This document shows, in pieces, positions 8,110 to 10,677 of a stretch of 10,677 bases of DNA. Every line of letters begins with the position of its first letter. The stretch's first letter is position 1. Source of the DNA: Phycisphaerae bacterium (GTDB lineage Bacteria > Planctomycetota > Phycisphaerae > Sedimentisphaerales > Anaerobacaceae); the NCBI GenBank assembly GCA_030609625.1, contig JAUWBX010000025.1, forward strand, positions 1 to 10,677, read 5' to 3'. The position numbers and the translations under genes were made by a program. The notes under the pieces are model-generated. The model was not told where the DNA came from and searched no databases. It saw only the letters and a list, made by a program, of their open reading frames with translations.

Positions 8110-8796
8110 TTAGCCTCCCTCACCACTACTATTCTTTATCTTCCCCAAAACCTCAGACCTCACCTCTGCCTCATTCGTTAAGAAGTAAGACAGACACTCT
8201 AACTCCGTGGCCAGGTCAACATTGCGTAGTTTCACACCTTCGGGAACAGTAATACTGGCCGTGGCAAAGTTCAAGATTGCCCTTATCCCGCAGGAGGTAA
8301 ACATATCGACAATCTCTTGAGAAACTTGAGGAGGCACCGCGATAGCCCCGATTCTTATGTCTTGCTCCTTAACTGTTTTCGCCAGCTCGGATATATCTTG
8401 TATAACTATGCTTTCCCATTTTTTCCCAATCTTGGCAAGGTCATTATCAAAAACAGCCACAATATTGAATCCCCACTGCTTGAATCCCGGATAAGCAAGC
8501 AAGGCCGAACCAAGATGACCTGCGCCTGCCAATGCCACATTCCACTTCCTGTCAACTCCTAATATGTGTGAAATAACATCTCTTAAATCTTGAACAAAGT
8601 AACCTTTTCCTACTTCACCAAATTCACCAAAACAGGATAAATCTTTCCGAATCTGGGCCGCACTATAACCTATTCTATTTCCCAGTTCATCGGAGGAAAT
8701 AATCTCCAACCCTTCTTTTCCTATCTCACCAAGAGCGCGGTTATAGATTGATAGCCGAGTAATAACTGCTTCCGCGATTTTTCGCTTATCACTCAT
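8110..8796 (-). CDS. rex: Redox-sensing transcriptional repressor Rex
   Basis: 228 residues from the ATG at 8796. An N-terminal winged helix (1-75) contains the family signature AAQIRKDLSCFGEFGEVGKGY (46-66), and a Rossmann domain contains GAGHLGSAL (91-99) and VFDND (115-119) for NAD(H). Rex proteins bind TTGTGAAnnnnnnTTCACAA-type operators when NADH/NAD+ is low and leave DNA when NADH rises. An upstream ATG at 8820 would add 8 residues, but it lies inside a Rex operator, has no Shine-Dalgarno sequence, and the shorter form starts as Rex proteins usually do (MSDKRKIAEAVITRL). First gene of the operon, 5 nt before hdrC, with two operators over its own promoter, so it probably represses itself and the downstream NAD(H)-linked genes. 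No degraded motifs. Confidence 0.95.
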   Translation of the reverse strand: MSDKRKIAEAVITRLSIYNRALGEIGKEGLEIISSDELGNRIGYSAAQIRKDLSCFGEFGEVGKGYFVQDLRDVISHILGVDRKWNVALAGAGHLGSALLAYPGFKQWGFNIVAVFDNDLAKIGKKWESIVIQDISELAKTVKEQDIRIGAIAVPPQVSQEIVDMFTSCGIRAILNFATASITVPEGVKLRNVDLATELECLSYFLTNEAEVRSEVLGKIKNSSGEGG

Positions 8797-8808
8797 GAGA
8801 CATTGTTC

Positions 8809-8826
8809 TTGTGATAACATTCACAA
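8809..8826. promoter_or_regulatory. Rex operator 1 (proximal)
   Basis: TTGTGATAACATTCACAA has perfect 6-bp inverted arms (TTGTGA/TCACAA) at the spacing of the Rex consensus. It lies in the 5' leader of rex, 13 bp before the chosen ATG, and covers the alternative ATG at 8820. Confidence 0.88.
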
Positions 8827-8829
8827 ATA

Positions 8830-8847
8830 TTGTGAAAATTATCACAG
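8830..8847. promoter_or_regulatory. Rex operator 2 (distal)
   Basis: TTGTGAAAATTATCACAG matches the Rex consensus with one mismatch at the last base. Its centre is 21 bp from that of operator 1, two DNA turns, so two Rex dimers would bind the same face of the helix. It overlaps the proposed -10 element. Confidence 0.85.
8838..8846 (-). promoter_or_regulatory. Candidate extended -10 of the rex-hdr operon promoter
   Basis: The minus strand reads TGTGATAAT, an extended -10 (TGnTATAAT-like). The region 17 nt upstream is a T-rich tract without a good -35, as is common for extended -10 promoters. The start site would fall near 8831, leaving a leader of about 35 nt, and both Rex operators would block it. 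Prediction from sequence only. Confidence 0.4.
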
Positions 8848-8887
8848 CATCCAACAAAAAAAATTATTGTGCTCTCGATTGAAAATT

Positions 8888-8903
8888 CCCGCTTGTGCGC
8901 GGG
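8888..8903. repeat. Small hairpin CCCGC/GCGGG
   Basis: A 5-bp GC stem with a 6-nt loop (TTGTGC), just upstream of the rex promoter. AAATTCCCG at 8883-8891 is also an inverted copy of CGGGAATTT at 8941-8949. No U-tract follows, so it is not called a terminator. Confidence 0.45.
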
Positions 8904-8942
8904 TAAATAGCTTTACAGTAATAGTTTATGATTTTACACACG

Positions 8943-8978
8943 GGAATTTACTACCCTTTAAGGGTCTAAGTTAATTCC
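8943..8978. repeat. Inverted repeat with central palindrome
   Basis: Outer arms GGAATTTACT and AGTTAATTCC (9 of 10 paired) enclose ACCCTTTAAGGGT, a 6-bp perfect stem around one base. It could form a hairpin on either strand; function unknown. Confidence 0.55.
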
Positions 8979-9021
8979 TGCCGACAACAAGCAGTACTAT
9001 TTCGCGTTTGCCTAATATTAG

Positions 9022-9168
9022 CTCGACTTTTGCCTTTTGCCATTTTGACTCTGTCTGACTGCATAAGTCCTTGCGGCACAGATACTTACGATTAAGCACG
9101 GCAAGGCAAAAACGGTTGCTGTAAGTGCCGTAGATACAACAAGTTATGATAAAATGGCAAAAGTCGAG
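9022..9168. repeat. Fold-back element with nested inverted arms
   Basis: The right arm 9151-9168 is the exact reverse complement of CTCGACTTTTGCCATTTT. The left arm 9022-9046 is the same sequence with TTTTGCC duplicated (a 7-nt bulge). Inside, CGGCAC...TTAC (9074-9089, with a 6-nt AGATAC insert) pairs with GTAAGTGCCG (9121-9130). It could be a fold-back or MITE-like repeat or a structured transcript. No flanking target duplication was identified. Confidence 0.6.
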
Positions 9169-9234
9169 TTTAGAGCTTTTCCGAATAATCTCTTGCCACA
9201 TCACTAACTTTTGTAATCGCAAAACAAAACAGTT

Positions 9235-9258
9235 ACTATAATCAGTACTATAATCAGC
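9235..9258. repeat. 12-bp tandem duplication
   Basis: ACTATAATCAGT is followed directly by ACTATAATCAGC (11 of 12 identical). It lies in the AT-rich flank of the fold-back. Confidence 0.6.
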
Positions 9259-9293
9259 TGCGTAAGTCAAACCTTTTTTTAAAAAATTTTTGG

Positions 9294-9310
9294 GATGTTC
9301 AAGGAACATC
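9294..9310. repeat. Perfect 7-bp hairpin GATGTTC/GAACATC
   Basis: Perfect 7-bp arms with a 3-nt loop (AAG), directly after an A/T-run segment. No gene ends nearby, so a terminator role is not supported. Confidence 0.5.
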
Positions 9311-9370
9311 GTATTAGCCATTATGATACAGATACATTGGCCAAAACAAAAGGCAACCGAGAAAACGTAG

Positions 9371-9392
9371 GGGCAACCCCATGTGGTTGCCC
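9371..9392. repeat. Hairpin GGGCAACC/GGTTGCCC
   Basis: An 8-bp perfect stem with loop CCATGT. This GTAGGGGCAACC...GGTTGCCC type is a dispersed intergenic repeat I recall from many bacterial genomes. Its right half begins the 21-bp tandem duplication at 9381-9422. Confidence 0.6.
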
Positions 9393-9422
9393 TGATTTGT
9401 CACGTGGTTGTCCTAATTTGCT
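9381..9422. repeat. 21-bp degenerate tandem duplication
   Basis: Two copies, 9381-9401 and 9402-9422, share 16 of 21 bases, with a common core GTGGTTG and ATTTG. All five differences are transitions. Confidence 0.5.
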
Positions 9423-9470
9423 ATCGCGGCCACACAGGACCGCCCCCTCCCTCGCCTCAATGCCTGTTAG

Positions 9471-9489
9471 CCCCCGGCACTGTCGGGGG
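9471..9489. repeat. GC-rich hairpin CCCCCGGCA/TGTCGGGGG
   Basis: Near-perfect 9-nt arms with one G-T/A-C type mismatch, around a single C. No U-tract follows on either strand; intergenic repeat of unknown role. Confidence 0.5.
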
Positions 9490-9525
9490 TTATTGCGGGA
9501 TCCTTGTTTAGCCGTCGTCGGCACG

Positions 9526-9549
9526 CCTGTCCTGAGCTTGTCGAAGGGA
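9526..9549. repeat. Dispersed TCGAAGG-type repeat, copy 1
   Basis: CCTGTCCTGAGC followed by TTG and TCGAAGG. This belongs to the widespread intergenic family whose spurious translations read LSLSKG or PERSRR. It shares its 12-base start and the TCGAAGG end with the copy at 9572-9595. Confidence 0.65.
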
Positions 9550-9559
9550 CGACGTTGTC

Positions 9560-9603
9560 ATTCCTGCGGAACCTGTCCTGAGCGGAGTCGAAGGAGCAGG
9601 AAT
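9560..9603. repeat. Dispersed TCGAAGG-type repeat, copy 2, within an inverted repeat
   Basis: CCTGTCCTGAGC, GGAG and TCGAAGGA occupy 9572-9595. They are enclosed by perfect 8-bp arms ATTCCTGC (9560-9567) and GCAGGAAT (9596-9603), so the unit can form a cruciform or RNA hairpin. Confidence 0.65.
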
Positions 9604-9801
9604 CCAGACTTTTTGAGTTATGATTTGTAATTTTGCTATTTACATTTTGAATTTTAATTTTCTAAATCTTGCCTTTTTAACCAATTCCCCAATCCTCTAA
9701 TTCTCTAATCTCTAATCCACTCAAGAATCCGTGCAATTTACGCCCCTGTGCCTTAGGTAATAGGTATCCGTGAAACTTGTGCCCGCGCAGAGCCTGCCCT
9801 G

Positions 9802-9831
9802 CCTGCCCTCCGTAGCTTTAGCGAAGGGGGG
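9802..9831. repeat. Dispersed GCGAAGGG-type repeat
   Basis: CCTGCCCTCCGTAGC then TTTAGCGAAGGGGGG; the CCCTCCG and CGAAGGGGG ends are nearly complementary. This is another well-known intergenic repeat type (spurious translation PFAKATEG). The flanks share GGTATCCGTG at 9763-9772 and 9865-9874 and CTTGTGCCC near both sides. Confidence 0.55.
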
Positions 9832-9898
9832 AGCTTGTGCCCAAGGTGCGAAGTCGAACGGGCGGGTATCCGTGGCGTTAAAATAGGTAAAATATCCA

Positions 9899-9918
9899 CG
9901 TTTTTTCGACCAAAAACG
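9899..9918. repeat. Hairpin CGTTTTT/AAAAACG
   Basis: A perfect 7-bp stem with a 6-nt loop. The next 70 bp hold further A and T runs. No adjacent gene end, so not called a terminator. Confidence 0.4.
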
Positions 9919-10050
9919 CTGATACCTCAGAGCAAAAATCAAATTTTTCAAAAAATTTTTAACTGCTTTGCTGACATTGAGTTACGAGAATCACGAATCG
10001 ATATTCGAGGTATTTTTTCGCATCAAACGTGCAGGTAGCTCTAATTATAG

Positions 10051-10104
10051 AGGGAGTGCCTTGCCCCGTTAGAGTGCCTTATACTCTAATGGGGTTTACT
10101 CCCT
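10051..10104. repeat. 54-bp nested inverted repeat
   Basis: Outer arms AGGGAGT (10051-10057) and ACTCCCT (10098-10104) are perfect. Inner arms CCCCGTTAGAGT (10064-10075) and ACTCTAATGGGG (10083-10094) pair 11 of 12 with one G-U possible, around loop GCCTTAT. CTCTA/TAGAG at 10039-10052 forms another small stem beside it. It looks like a structured element; function unknown. Confidence 0.65.
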
Positions 10105-10170
10105 GAGTTTACCCCCGGTGTGCGCTTACTTGCTTTTGAGTTTACCCTCGATGTTAGCTCACTTGCTTTT
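10105..10170. repeat. 33-bp tandem duplication, two copies
   Basis: Copies at 10105-10137 and 10138-10170 match at 28 of 33 positions. Both start GAGTTTACCC and end ACTTGCTTTT. They directly follow the nested inverted repeat, with no gap. Confidence 0.7.
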
Positions 10171-10185
10171 CTGTCGGGGGCCGGG

Positions 10186-10218
10186 GGCTGCTTTTTTCGC
10201 CTCCGGCAAAAAGCGGCC
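10186..10218. repeat. Hairpin GGCTGCTTTTT/AAAAAGCGGCC
   Basis: An 11-bp stem with one G-U position, and an 11-nt loop that contains a small GCC/GGC stem. There is no U-tract beyond the stem, so it is not a classical terminator. A further small stem GTGCC/GGCAC follows at 10229-10243. Confidence 0.5.
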
Positions 10219-10268
10219 AGTTACTTACGTGCCTATAAGGCACCCAGCAGGCCCAGATTCGTGATTCG

Positions 10269-10318
10269 TCAATAGTAAATATCGGAGATCCCGACACCTC
10301 GGGAATCAATAGTAAATA
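10269..10318. repeat. 13-bp direct repeats flanking a hairpin in the leader of the plus-strand gene
   Basis: TCAATAGTAAATA occurs at 10269-10281 and 10306-10318, and AGTAAAT again just after. Between them TCCCGA (10289-10294) and TCGGGA (10299-10304) form a 6-bp stem. It lies directly upstream of the ribosome binding site; a regulatory role is possible but unproven. Confidence 0.45.
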
Positions 10319-10339
10319 GTAAATCAGAAGGAGTTCCTC

Positions 10340-10677
10340 ATGGCTACCGAAGCCCAAATACTCGCCAACCAGCGTAACGCACAAAAATCCACAGGCCCAC
10401 GCAGCAGTCAAGGCAAGGCCGCCGTCTCACAAAATGCCGTCCAACACGGCCTTTCCGCCCGGCAGACCATAATCAGCTCAGAAAGCCAGGCCGACTTCGA
10501 CCTCTACCGCGAACGGATGCTGAGTGAGCTGGCCCCGGCCAGCCCTATGGAATCTATGCTCGCAGAACGCATTATCACTCTCTCATGGCGGCTAAAACGA
10601 GCTGGACGAATCCAGAACCAGACTATCGAAGCCCTGAACACAGATAATACCTCCAGCCCACTAACTAAACTCACCCA
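10340..10677 (+). CDS. Hypothetical protein with QKSTGPR/NAVQHGL N-terminal signature (3' end outside window)
   Basis: 112 codons are visible and the frame is open to the window end. The ATG at 10340 has a strong ribosome site (AGAAGGAG, 6 nt spacing). The N-terminus ANQRNAQKSTGPRSSQGKAAVSQNAVQHGL (residues 9-38) is a signature I recognise from uncharacterised proteins, often multicopy, in Planctomycetota and Acidobacteriota. It is followed by acidic helical sequence (ESQADFDLYRERMLSEL) and SPMESMLAERIITLSWRLKRAGRIQ. No signal peptide, membrane segment, metal site or catalytic motif is seen. It is transcribed away from the Hdr operon and is probably unrelated to it. No function is assigned; gene reality is well supported by the ribosome site and uninterrupted frame. 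Confidence 0.8.
   Translation, partial: MATEAQILANQRNAQKSTGPRSSQGKAAVSQNAVQHGLSARQTIISSESQADFDLYRERMLSELAPASPMESMLAERIITLSWRLKRAGRIQNQTIEALNTDNTSSPLTKLT

Larger units (their letters stand above)
8850..10339. other. Divergent intergenic region without a convincing gene
   Basis: About 1.5 kb between the operon and the plus-strand gene. Open frames here are short, lack ribosome binding sites and run through repeats and hairpins. A 116-codon minus-strand frame (9321-8971) is the longest, but it spans the fold-back at 9022-9168 and the 12-bp tandem repeat at 9235-9258 and resembles no family I know. The region also has an AT-rich stretch (9610-9720) with CTCTAAT-like simple repeats and an A/T-run segment near 9272-9290. 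No tRNA, rRNA, CRISPR or transposase is visible. Confidence 0.7.

Noticed and set aside
8797..8820. Longer rex with ATG at 8820
   Set aside because: This start lies inside Rex operator 1, lacks a Shine-Dalgarno sequence, and adds residues not typical of Rex N-termini. The start at 8796 is preferred, though its own ribosome site is weak too.
8971..9321. 116-codon minus-strand open frame in the intergenic region
   Set aside because: No ribosome site, no recognised family, and it runs through the fold-back and a 12-bp tandem repeat, so it is probably a by-product of repeat structure. A protein-level match in other genomes would revive it.
9295..9630. Plus-strand open frame with LSLSKG and PERSRR in its translation
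   Set aside because: These strings are the usual spurious translations of TCGAAGG-type intergenic repeats, not protein signatures.
9721..9951. Minus-strand open frame containing PFAKATEG
   Set aside because: The string is the spurious translation of a GCGAAGGG-type repeat; no ribosome site and no family features.
10105..10170. CRISPR array
   Set aside because: The two 33-bp copies are directly adjacent with no spacer and are only 28/33 identical; this is a tandem duplication.
10186..10218. Rho-independent terminator
   Set aside because: The stem is good, but no U-tract follows on either strand and no gene ends next to it.
10154..10411. Minus-strand open frame overlapping the right-edge gene start
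   Set aside because: It overlaps hairpins and the start of the well-supported plus-strand gene, and has no recognisable features.

Overview
The window holds one long minus-strand operon, a divergent intergenic region of about 1.5 kb rich in repeats and hairpins, and the start of an unrelated plus-strand gene at the right edge. The genes point to an anaerobic bacterium. The partial protein at the right edge carries an N-terminal signature (QKSTGPR...GK...QNA.QHGL) that I associate with proteins seen in many copies in Planctomycetota of the Phycisphaerae/Sedimentisphaerales type and in some Acidobacteriota. An anaerobic Phycisphaerae-like genome is therefore my best guess, but this rests on recall of one family.

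Operon, in transcription order (right to left): rex (8796-8110), hdrC (8104-7493), hdrB (7489-6638), a fusion of the N-terminal half of HdrA with NuoE (6638-5763), an HndB-like thioredoxin-fold protein (5760-5395), a NuoF-GltD/NfnB-like fusion with an apparent 1-nt frameshift near its 5' end (5294-2224), and a large protein that joins a NuoG/HydA-type iron-sulfur arm to the C-terminal half of HdrA and then to the start of a second HdrA module (2209 to beyond base 1). Most junctions are 1-14 nt; the exception is about 100 nt before the NuoF fusion. Two near-perfect tandem Rex operators cover the promoter and 5' leader of rex.

How the parts fit: NuoE, NuoF and the NuoG-like arm are the three parts of the NADH-oxidising (diaphorase) module shared by complex I and by HydABC/Hnd-type bifurcating hydrogenases. 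Here no H-cluster hydrogenase domain is visible, and the electrons have HdrA-type flavin/iron-sulfur modules and HdrB/HdrC as partners. The GltD-like half of the NuoF fusion adds a second pyridine-nucleotide site, probably for NADPH. My inference is a cytoplasmic NAD(P)H-linked, possibly electron-bifurcating, heterodisulfide-reductase-like complex controlled by NADH/NAD+ through Rex. It resembles the known Flx/Flox-Hdr systems in idea but has a different subunit architecture. The disulfide (or other) acceptor of HdrB cannot be read from the sequence.

Intergenic region 8850-10339: I see no convincing gene. It contains a fold-back structure (9022-9168), several small hairpins, dispersed repeats of the TCGAAGG type, a 21-bp and a 33-bp tandem duplication, and a nested inverted repeat (10051-10104). 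The plus-strand gene from 10340 has a strong ribosome binding site and runs off the window.
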